Part shown: piece after piece, positions 1 through 11,862 of the stretch
Position numbering within the stretch: position 1 is the first letter of the stretch
Layout: every line of letters begins with the position of its first letter
Assembly: GCA_036346395.1 (NCBI GenBank)
Contig: CM070596.1
Coordinates: 21,056,177 to 21,120,176, forward strand
Length of the DNA: 64,000 nt
Source: Hsuehochloa calcarea
Taxonomy: Eukaryota > Streptophyta > Magnoliopsida > Poales > Poaceae
Direction: 5' to 3'
The notes under the pieces: generated by a model
The model's database searches: none
Told to the model about the DNA's origin: nothing
The model's input: the letters and a program-made list of their open reading frames with translations, nothing else
Position numbers and translations under genes: made by a program

Positions 1-2686
1 CAAGCTCACCAAGAGAATCAAGCACACGACAAGCATTTTTCTTAAAAATAGTCTCATAACCATCATCAAGAAGTCGAGAAACAGAAGGAGATTATACCTA
101 AGCTTGTCCACAAGAGCGACATCTTTAGAATGAATTTGTTGTTTACCCTAATTGATCCTGCTCCTTCAATTCGCCTTGTGTATCATCTCCAAAGGTGATA
201 AAGTCATCACCGTTGCTCGCGTGAAAGAGGTGAACCATTTTGAGTTCCGGTCATGTGGCGTGAACATCCGAGTCAACGAACCACGTGTTCTTCCCCTTTC
301 GCGGTAATCCTAAAAATCAAGTAGTAAAGAACGATGTGTCTCAATACGGGATTAGATAAACAAGATTTAGGAATCCAATCTTCGAGACACACGCCTGCAA
401 GGAGTATACAAACCGTAAGTACTATCCTTGATTTCATTTAACATTCGGTTATGAGCAATGTTTAAATTAAAATGAGACTTGAATCTGCTCATGGGCGGTC
501 TCGATCAAGCTTTGTCTTTGGCGGTCGATCGGTGACCAAACCGGTCGACCGGTGACCACCAAATGGCGACCGCCATCGATACACATTAGAATTAGGATGT
601 CTAGAAACATAATGATTTGCATGAGATAAAAATCCTAATCCGTGTTTATTCTTTTCGGTGTTACCATGTCTCATAGAAGCTCTAGGTTGCATGAATGAAA
701 TTCTATCAAAATTTTTCCTATCATTTTTCAACCTACGCCAACAATATTCAATCAAATGTCCACCCTTTTTGCAATAAGTGCAATGGTACTTGGTACCACT
801 AGAAGACGCACCATTTGAATTAATACAAGGTTGGGCAAAACCTGCAGATTTAAAAGATGTTTTTGCAGTTGGGTTTTGAATTCAATTAAACCTTTTCCAA
901 GACTTGAATGACTTTTGGGTTTGAATTGTCTTGAAAAGAATTGAATCCTAAACCTTGCTTCTTATAAGGAGTTTTAGACTTGTCAAGAATCATGTTTAAT
1001 TGTTTCTTACCTTTAGAAAATTTTTCTAATGTATCATGAAGGTAAGCATTTTCTTTCTCAAGTTAACACAAGAATCACAAGTTTTATCCATAGATTTTTC
1101 CTTATACAAAGCAATTTCAAGTTTAAGAGTGGAACATGAAGCACAAGTAGTATTTTCAATATTGTCCTTAAGCTTTGCATATTTGACTCTAGCAGCTTCT
1201 AAGATATCTTTGATTTCACGTTCTTTTTCTAAGCATGAAGTGCAAGGGCTAGAATCAAAAACATCAAAAGCAATCAATTTACTAGATTCTAAACATTTTT
1301 CACAAGGAGCACTTTTAATTTCATTTAGTTCAGATTTAGCATTCTCAAGTTGTTGTACACAAATATTATGAGCAGATTGTAACTTGGTAATTTCTAATGC
1401 ATAGCATGACAAGATAAACATTCATCGTGTTCAAGAGTCTTAGCAGCTTTAAGCTCTACTTTCAATTTGTTAATCTTTGACTCTAATTTCTTATTTTTGT
1501 CATAACAAATTCTAGCGCTTCATCTTGACTAAGCAATTGCTCAACTATAGAATCATATTTAGCGTAAAGCTCATCATAAGAAAAAGATACCTCATCATCA
1601 TCAATGTCGCTTGTCACCCATGAAGCACATGCCGCTGAAGTCTTTGGCCTTCCCTTTCTTTTGCCTTGAGGATCTCCTCCTCCTTGTCCTCCTCACTCCC
1701 AAGATCCACATCGCTCAAGGATTGATCCTCAAAGCTGCAAGGACCCGGTGAGCACTTTCACAAGCTTATTTGCCTCATACCTTGATTTGTTGAAAGGAGG
1801 CTTCTTCCAAGTCGGCTTTCCTTCCTTATGATTGCTCTTACCTTTCAAATTAGGGCAATTTGTCTGATATGATTGAGCTCACCACATTCATAGCATGTTA
1901 CCGACCACCTCTCTTTTGTTTCTCACATTATTGTAGGCCTGTGAATTTCTTAGCTAGAAGAGCTAACTCGCTTCAGAATACTTTCAAGCTCCTCTTCATG
2001 AATAGCAGATAAACAAGCAAATGAAAATCCGTAAGAAGATTCACAAGAGTCATCAAAAGCCTTTTGAGAGGATCTGCTACCAAAGCTAAATTATCTTTCT
2101 TAGGATGATCAACTCTTTTAATTTCATGAGTCTTGAGTTTACTATAAAGCAATTCTAAAGTAAGATTTGAAAGATCAACATTTTCTTCTATAGCAAGAGC
2201 TTTCATCTCCCACTCCTTGGTGTTGATTGCGGCCAAGAGATGGGTGGCATTTTCAGATTGAGAATATTCAATATCAACACTTTTATTTGATTAATTACTT
2301 TATTAAAGCGATGAAAATGTCATCGATGCTCTCTCAGACGCATCTCGAATTTATTGTACTCACGCTTGTAAACAGCTTGACGACCTTTTGATTTGGGACG
2401 AACCTCATGATATGTTTCGAGAGTGTTCCAAATTTCATGCGCAGATTGAAAGATTACAAATTCGATCATATTCTTGTCTACCAAGTGCACCATATAAAAG
2501 ATTCTTAGCTTTATTGTTGTTAGCCAAAAGAATTGCGTATGTGTGTAGCAATTTCAGAATAACCAATGGGCTCTAACAACATCCCAAATAGCTTGTCCTC
2601 GCTCTCAAGAAAGACGCGCATACGATTCTTCCAATAGGCATAGTCGTGCCCATCAAGATATGCGGTTTAGTAGAAAACTTATCCAT
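1..2686 (-). pseudogene. gag: copia gag fragment, second copy (disrupted)
   Basis: Reading starts at an ATG at 2686 (MDKFSTKPHILMG) and matches the gag of the neighbouring copy. In order one sees the UBN2-type gag core (about 2250-1950), a CCHC zinc knuckle near 1900-1850, an acidic/lysine-rich linker, a cysteine-rich coiled-coil segment (1500-1030) with repeated CxxC pairs, and a second knuckle near 780-730. Gag would form the particle and bind the element RNA. The frame is broken many times by 1-3 bp indels, several of which are absent from the other copy, so part of the damage may be sequence error. The 3' end is outside the window. Confidence 0.75.
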
Positions 2687-2730
2687 CGCCAAAGTTCGTT
2701 GACCTGTTAAGATCAAGATTGAACTAACCT

Positions 2731-2742
2731 CGCTCGATACCA
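2731..2742 (-). promoter_or_regulatory. primer-binding site of the second copia copy
   Basis: Two bases after the LTR end, the minus strand reads TGGTATCGAGC. This matches the initiator tRNA-Met primer site TGGTATCAGAGC except for one missing A. It marks the start of minus-strand DNA synthesis in LTR retroelements. The same one-base loss occurs in other elements of this window. Confidence 0.75.
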
Positions 2743-2744
2743 CT

Positions 2745-4520
2745 TGTTGGACCGTAAAGGCGACTAGAGGGGGTGAATAGGAGCACGCCACTTTTTCACA
2801 AATTATGAACTCAATACAATTTAACTCCAAAGAGCTATTAGAAAGCTATGAAGATCAATATACCAAGATAAATGAAGACTAGTATTGAATCCAATTAAAC
2901 CCTAAGCAATATAACAAAATCAACTAAGATTACCAAGACTCACAAAGACGGGCGTCGATCGTTATACTCAACCGGTCGGACCGATTGCTCGGCGGTCCGA
3001 CCGGCTTAGTCTTGGCGGTCGGACCGCTCCAAAATCGGTCTCGACCGGTGATGACGGGCGGTCGACCGGCCGACTCGAACCGATCCGCAACAAAAAAATC
3101 ACCGATGACGGTTGCAATTAGATGAAACTTTTGATTCTCAACTCCAATCTTTATGAAACTTTGCACACACCTTCTATATGCTATTGAGGACCTATTCCAA
3201 TCGAATATTATGATAATTCTTGGAACGATCTTGAGCAATTGCCAATTGATTAACAGAAGGTCTAAAATCGGGCAAGAACGAAAACTTGATCCTAAAGCTT
3301 GTTCGTGAGAGATTGATGATCAAGATGATGCTAGATAGATTCACACATATCACAAAAGCTAATTCACGGAAAGAATCAATCACAAACTCGCGGATCAAGG
3401 AAAGCCCTAAAATCACCAAATTGAAAGCAAGAACGAAAAGAGACTTATCTCAAGCAAACCTTGCATAGATTGATTTCGTGATTGAAGCTGGATTACATCC
3501 ACACCATCATGGATCAGTAGACAATCAAGGATCACGAAATTCACCACAAACCATCAAGAGCCCTAGCCTCCACCTCAACTCCCTAAAGACAATTAGGGTT
3601 TTGAAACATAAAAGGCGAGAGAGAGAGAGAGGCAGCCACCATCTCCTCCTATTTATAGTGGAGGCCTAAAACTCTTAGGGTTTGACTTAATTGGGCTCCG
3701 TTAAGCCCACTAACAAACGGGTCACACACGCACGCTTCGCGGCGCCGCTTTAACCTTTTGACCTAAACCGCTTCACCATGCGCCATGGATTTGCCAATAG
3801 GTCACCATTGTCCATCTTGTGTCACGCTTGAGTCGTTGACCCCACCCGCATCATCGATCGCTCGACCTCAACTCTTCAAGTCTAGTCCCGATTCTCCTCG
3901 CCGCTGACCGTCGTTGACCACCAAGCCACCGCACAACCATAGACAAGAAAACACGATTCGGGAACAAGTTCTTCACAACTTGACCCATGTTAGTCAAAAC
4001 ATGCATCATGCAAATCATATGCCATGAAACCAATGACTTTGACTTAACAAAACAACATCGCCACGGTTGGCCGACGCTCAAGTAGTTCACGTCCGACCGC
4101 TCCAGTGAGCCGGCCGATCGCCCATGGCGGTCGGACCGCTCCTCGTGAGCGGCCGGACCGCCTTAGACTTAGCCAAATTCAAGCTCTCAAAACCAAACCT
4201 TCCGAAACTTAAACCAATAGAACTTCTTCGAGACTCCAAAATTATGAGACCAAGTGCATTGGGATCCCCTTACTTGTCTACAACACCTATTTTTGGCCCA
4301 CTCGATTTGAACACTTTTGGTCATCGCCGTCCGATCGCTTCAGATGGCTTGGCCCGACCGATATGGGACCGGCTCGGACATTGCAGTGCAAGGACCGGCC
4401 GAACCGCCCCTGCAAAGAAGCTCAGAACTTTGTCGAAAATGCGTGAAACGACAAACCGTAAACGCCATTGCCAATTGTCACATCATCCTAAGATCCGAGC
4501 ATATCCCCATGAAATCCACA
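2745..4520 (-). repeat. copia LTR (3' LTR of one element, 5' LTR of the next)
   Basis: Homologous along its full length to 11863-13638. It contains clusters of CGGTCNGACCG-like palindromes at 2965-3070, 4090-4165 and 4320-4410, a TATA box on the minus strand at 3650-3657, and a GA-rich run (3618-3642) just downstream of that TATA box in the transcribed direction. The upstream edge is defined by divergence from the other LTR after the shared string GAAATCCACA. Confidence 0.88.
3650..3657 (-). promoter_or_regulatory. TATA box of the copia LTR
   Basis: The minus strand reads CCACTATAAATAGGAGGAG. A TATAAATA core inside an LTR, followed by a CT/GA-rich leader, is where transcription of the element would begin. 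The same site exists at 12770-12777 in the other LTR. Confidence 0.65.
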
Positions 4521-6333
4521 ATCTCCCCTTGATGAACACATTGGCAATTATCCGTAAAATGGAAGTAAGAGGTTTGAAAACGAGTTTACTCGCAGCTGAC
4601 AAAAGCACAACTTGGTCCATAAGCAAGAAAAAGCAATGAAAATGACCAAACCGCATCGTAATAGTATAGGCATGTGAGACAAAGCAAAAATAAGCATAAA
4701 ACTTTAATTTCGAAACAGGTCAAAATTCTCACATGAGGTCCATATGAATAAACAATTGTTCAATTGACCTATGATCATTGTGAGTATTAAAGAATGCAAT
4801 TCAAGAACTCCCCTCACTATGATCATCAAATTTCAAATTTTCGCCCCCCTTTGTATAAACTTCTCCCCAATCTTCTCATTAACACATCTTCTCCAAATAA
4901 GAGTAGCAAAGAAATATTACACATCATCTCCCAAAGAAATATCTTTTCATTTAACACATCTTCTCCCCTTTGACAATGGATTCATCAAGGAATCACGCCT
5001 TCCTCTCATCCAGGATAACAAATAAAGAATAAAGAAAGAAGCGTAAACAAAAGAAGCATAAAGAGGAATATGCATGAAGTGCAATGGATTGGCTTCAATT
5101 TTGTATTTTTCAATTTATTGATTACAAGAAGCTTTGGAGATTACCCAAAAGAACAAGCTAGTATCTCTAATATTGCACAAACAAAGATATCAAGCCCGAC
5201 AAATACTAGCAAGATCATGGTAAGACATATATATCAAAGCTAAGCACAAAGGCTCAAAAGTAAAGCAAGAGATTTGATCAATTTAAGCAACGCTCAAATT
5301 CAAAGAAGTTCATCAACAGGATCCTAAAGTGAAATTGGTCATGTCAAATGTCAAAGTGAGATCAAAAATCTAACAAAGACCACAAGAAGAGTCAATCAAG
5401 TCCCGTATTGAATCATTTTGCTCAAAATTTTGTAAACGCCCATTTGTCAACATTTTTCTCATTTGCATTGAATATTGAAGTTGACTAATGATCTAACTTA
5501 GTGACAAGATCCTCGGACTAGGAGCCATCCACAAACTCATCCTAAGCTTCACCAAAAGTTGTTTAAAGGTATATCTTAGTAAAGAAGATCCCGGACTAGG
5601 AGCCATCCACAAACTCTTTCTAAGCTTCTACCGAGCGACAAATCTTGAGGTTCATGTCATTTCGACAAGCGGTACCCATGAGATCGTTCGTTCATCAAAC
5701 TATCTCCAAGTTCATGTCATTTGACAAGCGCCTCGTAAGAATAGTTTGGCACAATTTAAGCATAAGACAATCTTGATTTTCATTTTTCACAAGAGCAGTT
5801 TTAGAATCTCAAGAACACAAAAGCTCAAGTAATGGTCAATTTTAGATCAAAGAGCTAACAAAGCAATTCTGACAGGGCCAATGTCACAAGAGGAGCACTA
5901 ATTACGCAACTCGCTAAAACATCCACAAATTGCAATTTCTTAGTTTGAGTTGTTTAAAAGATTCTAGCTCATATAGCAAAGACTTAGCTACACATGTAAA
6001 AGCATGATAATTCTAGCAAGTCAAAGAACTAGACATGACATTGAGCAAGAATTGAAATACAACAGCTCCAAAGGGTAATAGGCAAAGCTTCATCAATTTT
6101 AAAAGATAAGCTGAAAATCTTATATTACAATGCATCTTTTTGGATTTTTCATACCACTTGATGGAGTTTCTATATGAATGCAATATGACACAATGAGATG
6201 CAATTAAAAAGCCTAAAGAACTAAAAAAAGTTCGAAAAGATCACTAAGTTCAGAAAAAGAACAATAAAAGATCAAAAGAACAAGGAAAGATAAGAAAAAT
6301 CAAACTCCCCTCAAACCAACCCATAAGGATAAA
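4521..6333 (-). other. non-coding 3' domain of the Sirevirus-like element
   Basis: This 1.8-kb stretch lies between the RNase H stop codon and the purine tract that precedes the 3' LTR. I see no long or recognisable ORF on the element strand. It is A-rich on the plus strand and contains two pairs of short direct repeats (see 5508-5730). A long region at this place is usual in Sireviruses, some of which carry an env-like ORF there; no such ORF is visible here. Confidence 0.6.
5508..5730. repeat. two pairs of short direct repeats in the copia 3' domain
   Basis: A block containing GGACTAGGAGCCATCCACAA followed by CTAAGCTT occurs at 5508-5550 and again at 5587-5628. A second block, TTCATGTCATTTCGACAAGC, occurs at 5651-5670 and, with one base missing, at 5711-5729. 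The blocks are interleaved in the order A-A-B-B. Confidence 0.8.
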
Positions 6334-9300
6334 TTACCCTAACTCGCTTCTTAAGGAGGAAAATCTGGTTTGATCTAAAGGCTTGGTAAGAATATCCGCC
6401 AATTGAGCTTCGGACTCTACGAAATGCATCACAATATCACCTTTTTCAACATGATCTTTAAGGAAGTGAAAGCGAATGTCTATATGCTTAGTCCTAGAAT
6501 GTTGCACTGGGTTTTTAGCAATATTAATAGCATAAGTGTTATCACAGAAAAGAGGAACACTAGCAAAGTTTAACCCATAATCTTTCAAAGTAGACGCTAT
6601 CCACAAAATCAAGCACAAAGAACTAGCAAAGAACTACATACTCCGCCTCAAAGAAGGGATTGTGCAATGTAAGACCGCTTCCTAGAAGACCAAGATACAA
6701 GAGAAGTGCCTAGGAAGTGACAGTGCTCGAGGTACTCTTCCTATCTAACCGACACCGCGCAAAATCGAATCAAAACCTCTAATGGACAAAGTCAAGAGCA
6801 GAATACCAAATGCCATATAAGAGGGTAGAGTGTAAATACTGAATATGCGCTAACGACTTGGCGATGGGAAGTTCTCGAGACGCTCAAATCTTGCACAAAG
6901 GCATACCGTGAAGTGAATGTCCGGTCTCGAGGCCAAAAATACGTAAGGGAGCCGATCATGTCATGCAGTACTCGCGTTGATCCACGACTTCTCCTTCCTC
7001 ATCCGATCCAAAATAAAGGTTGCCATGGGAGTGGAAATTGGCTTGCAATCACCCATGTTGAAGCGCTTGAGTAGATCTTTAGTGTACTTCGTCTGATGGA
7101 TGAAGGTTCCTTCCTTGCATTGCTTGATTTGAAGTCCCAAAAGTAATTAAGCTCTCCCATCATACTCATCTCAAATTCCCGGACATAGTGTCGTAAAAGT
7201 GAAACAAGAGCATTAGAGGAACCACCAAAATAATATCATCCACGTAAATTTGAGCAAGCAGAAATCATTGTCACGCCTAAGAATAAATAGAGTTTTATCC
7301 ACTTTACCCATCTCAAAATTATTTTTAAGCAAGAAGGTCTTAAGTCTATCATACTGTGCTCTAGGGGCTTGTTTAAGACCATATAATGCTTTAGATAGCT
7401 TGAAAACACGATTTGGATATTTAGGATCCTCAAAACCGTGGGTTGCTTAACATACACTTCCTCATCTATGAAACCATTTAAAAGGCACTTTTAACATCCA
7501 TCCGATATAATTTAAAACCTTTTGATGCAAAGAAATGCAAGCGTATGCGAATGGCTTCTAGTCTAGCAACAGAGCAAATGTCTCATCAAAATCTAACCCT
7601 CAACTTGGTCAAACCCCGAGCTACTAATCTGCCTTATTTCTAACCACGTAACCATCCTCACCTTGTTTATTCTTAAACACCCAACGGGTTCCTATAACAT
7701 TATGACCACTAGGAGGTTCTACTAGGTTCCAAACTTTGTTTCTTTCAAAATTCTCTAACTCCTCATGCATGGCATTTACCCAAACTAGAATCGATAAAGC
7801 ATGTGATATATCGCGGGGTTCAAAAGAAGCAACAAAAGCCGAATGAGAGTAGAGATTTGGATCATTATACCCGAGCGAGTGACTCGCTCATGTAGATTAC
7901 CTATTATCTGCTCCGAGGATGCCGTCTCAATGCGAAGTGGAGCGCCGGGTGAGATGTCGCTTCTTCGACCTCCGCAGTATCATTGATGATGATGATGCAA
8001 AGAGAGCCTCAATCAAGGTGAAGTAGACGAGGTGTTCTTGTATCAATATGGGCGCCTCGGCAGCAGCAGATGAGGGAATGACATTAGCTTCGCCCTCATC
8101 TTCCTCCACAAAAATGCTCTCTCACACCAGTAAATTATCTCAGAGTAATTGATCTAGCTCGTGGCTAGTCTCATCAAAAGTGACATTACAAGTCTCCTGA
8201 ATAATGTTAGTCTCAGATTAAAAACTCAAAACCCTCGAATGAGCAGATAACCTGTAAATACCCCATCAAAAGTTCTTGATTCAAATTTATCTAAGTTGCT
8301 GTCTTAAGGATAAAACATTTTGATCCAAAAACTCAAAATGCGAAAGAGGGTTTTCTACCAAAACGAAGCTCATAAGGAGTCTTGCCTAAAGAAGGTCTCA
8401 AAAGACACGATTTGCAATATGGCAAGCAAGAGTAATAGCTTCGCCCAAAATCTCCTGGTGTGTTATACTCATCTAGCATCGTCCTAGCCATTTCGACTAA
8501 GGTCCTATTCTTCCTTTCCACCACGCCATTTTGTTGAGGGACGTGGAGAGGAGAATCGATGCTCAATACCACGCCAAAGACAAAAAGAATCAAAAGAAGC
8601 ATTTTGAACTCCGTACCATTATCATCGCGAATCGCTCTCAAAGCACCAGAAGCTCGAAGCCAAACGAAGAACAAGGTCATGAAAATAACCAAAAGCTTCA
8701 TCTTTGAAGTAAGAAGGAACACCCAAGTATATCTAGAAAGATCATCAACTATAACAAGAATATACCATTTTCCACCGATCGATCGGACTCTAGCAGACCA
8801 ACAAGATCCATATGAAGCAACCGTCCCGGTCCGTCACCATAACCATAGTCACGTATGGGTGTGAGGCGGCAACTTGTTTGCCATGCCTACAAGGCGCACA
8901 TACAAAGATCTTTGACAACTTTGAGCTTAGGCAAACCTCTCATGAGATCAAGGTTGCTAACTCGTGTCGATGATCAAAACCAATGTGCCCCAAACGTCGA
9001 TGCCAAAGCCGTAAATCAAGAAGATGTAAGCAAACATTTAAGAGATCCAAGAAGAGATTCTCAAAAATCACTAAAAAATTCTACCAACTCTAGAGATTCC
9101 AAACACAAGCTCACCAAGAGAATCAAGCACACGACAAGCATTTTTCTTAAAAACAGCCTCATAACCATCATCAAGAAGTCGAGAAACAGAAAGGAGATTA
9201 TACCTAAGCTTGTCCACAAGAGCGACATCTTTTAGAATGAATTTGTTGTTTACCCTAATTGATCCTGCTCCTTCAATTCGCCTTGTGTATCATCTCCAAA

Positions 9301-11802
9301 GGTGATAAAGTCATCACCGTTGCTCGCGTGAAAGAGGTGAACCATTTTGAGTTCCCTGGTCATGTGGCGTGAACATCCGAGTCAACGAACCACGTGTTCT
9401 TCCCTTTCCGCGTAATCCTAAAATCAAGTAGTAAAAGAACGATGTGTCTCAATATCGGGATTAGATAAACAAGATTTAGGAATCCAAAGATCGAGACACA
9501 CGCCTCGCAAGGAGTATACAAACCGAAGTACTATCCTTGATTTCATTTAACATTCTGTTATGAGCAATGTTTAAATTAAAATGAGACTTGAACTGCTCAT
9601 GGGCGGAAGTCGACCAGCTTTGTCTTGTGGTCGATCGGTGACCAAACCGGTCAGACCGGTGACCACCAGCGGTCAGACCGCCAGTCTGATACACATTAGA
9701 ATTAGGATGTCTAGAAACATAATGATTTGCATGAGATAAAAATCCTAATCCAGGTTTATTCTTTTCAGTGTTACCATGTCTCATAGAAGCTCTAGGTTGC
9801 ATGAATGAAATTCTATCAAAAATTTTCCTATCATTTTTCAACCTACGCCAACAATATTCAATCAAATGTCCACCCTTTTTGCAATAAGTGCAATGGTACT
9901 TGGTACCACTAGAAGACGCACCATTTGAATTAATACAAGGTTGGGCAAAACCTGCAGATTTAAAAGATGTTTTTGCAGGTTGGGTTTTGAATTCAATTAA
10001 ACCTTTTTCCAAGACTTGAATGACTTTTGGGTTTGAATTGTCTTGAAAAGAATTGAATCCTAAACCTTGCTTCTTATAAGGAGTTTTAGACTTGTCAAGA
10101 ATCATGTTTAATTGTTTCTTACCTTTAGAAAATTTTTCTAATGTATCATGAAGGTAAGCATTTTCTTTTCTCAAGTTAACACAAGAATCACAAGTTTTAT
10201 CCATAGATTTTTCCTTATACAAAGCAATTTCAAGTTTAAGAGTGGAACATGAAGCACAAGTAGTATTTTCAATATTGTCCTTAAGCTTTGCATATTTGAC
10301 TCTAGCAGCCTTTTAAGATATCTTTGATTTCACGCTCTTTTCTAAGCATGAAGTGCAAGGGCTAGAATCAAAAACATCAAAAGCAATCAATTTACTAGAT
10401 TCTAAACATTTTTCACAAGGAGCACTTTTAATTTCATTTAGTTCAGATTTAGCATTCTCAAGTTGTTGTACACAAATATTATGAGCAGATTGTAACTTGG
10501 TAATTTGAATGCATAGCATGACAAGATAAACATTCATCAGTTCAAGAGTCTTAGCAGCTTTAAGCTCTACTTTCAATTTGTTAATCTTTGACTCTAATTT
10601 CTTATTTTTGTCATAACAAATTCTAGCGCTTCATCTTGACTAAGCAATTGCTCAACTATAGAATCATATTTAGCGAAAGCTCATCATAAGAAAAAGATAC
10701 CTCATCATCATCAATGTCGCTTGTCACCATGAAGCACATGCCGCTGAAGTCTTTGGCCTTCCCTTTCTTTTGCCTTGAGGATCTCCTCCTCCTTGTCCTC
10801 CTCACTCCCAAGATCCACATCGCTCAAGGATTGATCCTCAAAAGCGGCAAGGACCCTGGTGAGCACCTTCACAAGCTTATTTGCCTCATACCTTGATTTG
10901 TTGAAAGGAGGCTTCTTCCAAGTCGGCTTTCCTTCCTTATGATTGCTCTTACCTTTCAAATTAGGGCAATTTGTCTTGATATGATTGAGCTCACCACATT
11001 CATAGCATGTTACCGACCACCTCTCTTTTGTTTCTCACATTATTGTAGGCCTGTGAATTTCTTAGCTAGAAGAGCTAACTCTGCTTCAGAATACTTTCAA
11101 GCTCCTCTTCATGAATAGCAGATAAACAAGCAAATGAAAATCCGTAAGAAGATTCACAAGAGTCATCAAAAGCCTTTTGAGAGGATCTGCTACCAAAGCT
11201 AAATTATCTTTCTTAGGATGATCAATTCTTTTAATTTCATGAGTCTTGAGTTTACTATAAAGCAATTCTAAAGTAAGATTTGAAAGATCAACATTTTCTT
11301 CTATAGCAGTAGCTTTCATCTCCCACTCCTTGGTGTTGATTGCACCCAAGAGATGGGTGGCATTTTCAGATTGAGAATATTCAATATCAACAACTTTTAT
11401 TTGATTAATTACTTTATTAAAGCGATCGAAAATGTCATCGATGCTCTCTCGTGACGATCTCGAATTTATTGTACTCACGCTTGTAAACAGCTTGACGACC
11501 TTTTTGATTTGGGACGAACCTCATGATATGTTTCGAGAGTGTTCCAAATTTCATGCGCAGTTGAAAGATTACAAATTCGATCATATTCTTGTCTACCAAG
11601 TGCACCATATAAAAGATTCTTAGCTTTATTGTTGTTAGCCAAAAGAATTGCGTAAGCGGTGTAGCAATTTCAGAATAACCAATGGGCTCTAACAACATCC
11701 CAAATAGCTTGTCCTCGCTCTCAAGAAAGACGCGCATACGATTCTTCCAATAGGCATAGTCGTGCCCATCAAGATATGCGGTTTAGTAGAAAACTTATCC
11801 AT
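6334..11802 (-). pseudogene. gag-pol: copia gag-pol polyprotein, frame-disrupted
   Basis: From the ATG at 11802: UBN2-type gag core (11740-11080), CCHC knuckle CYECGELNHIKTNC (near 11010-10965), a cysteine-rich coiled coil (10580-10190), and a second knuckle CTYCKKGGHLIEYC (near 9900-9850). The aspartic protease site follows near 9400-9355, with the WF-VDSG core visible if one G is missing. Next come the pre-integrase motif HRRLGHIGFDH (near 9000-8950), an integrase part with DDNGTEF and NGVVERKNRT (8722-8450), reverse transcriptase with VYVKQP (7457 downward) and a shifted YVDD (near 7240), and the RNase H end with ADILTKP (6618-6334). All copia activities are recognisable, but the frame breaks more than ten times. 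Many breaks are 1-3 bp and could be sequencing errors, so the element may be less damaged than it looks. Confidence 0.82.
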
Positions 11803-11848
11803 CGCCAAAGTTCAAAGGACCTGTTAAGATCAAGATTGAACTAACCTC

Positions 11849-11860
11849 GCCTCGATACCA
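11849..11860 (-). promoter_or_regulatory. primer-binding site of the Sirevirus-like element
   Basis: The minus strand reads TGGTATCGAGGCGAGG two bases after the LTR end, against the tRNA-Met complement TGGTATCAGAGC. The A of CAG is missing and a G is gained. Confidence 0.7.
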
Positions 11861-11862
11861 CT

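Larger units (their letters stand above)
1..2744 (-). mobile_element. 5' internal region (leader, PBS, gag) of a second Sirevirus-like copia copy, cut by the window edge
   Basis: This stretch is a near-identical copy of 9106-11862, with the same order and mostly single-base indel differences. It lies directly downstream, in element orientation, of the LTR at 2745-4520 and starts with its own primer-binding site. That LTR therefore serves as 3' LTR of the element at 2745-13638 and as 5' LTR of this one. The rest of this copy (pol and its distal LTR) lies beyond position 1. Such LTR-int-LTR-int arrays can arise by unequal recombination between LTRs; an assembly repeat error is the other explanation. 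Confidence 0.85.

Noticed and set aside
4124..4639. 171-residue plus-strand ORF
   Set aside because: It runs across the copia LTR edge in antisense, has no domain, and the equivalent frame is broken in the other LTR copies.
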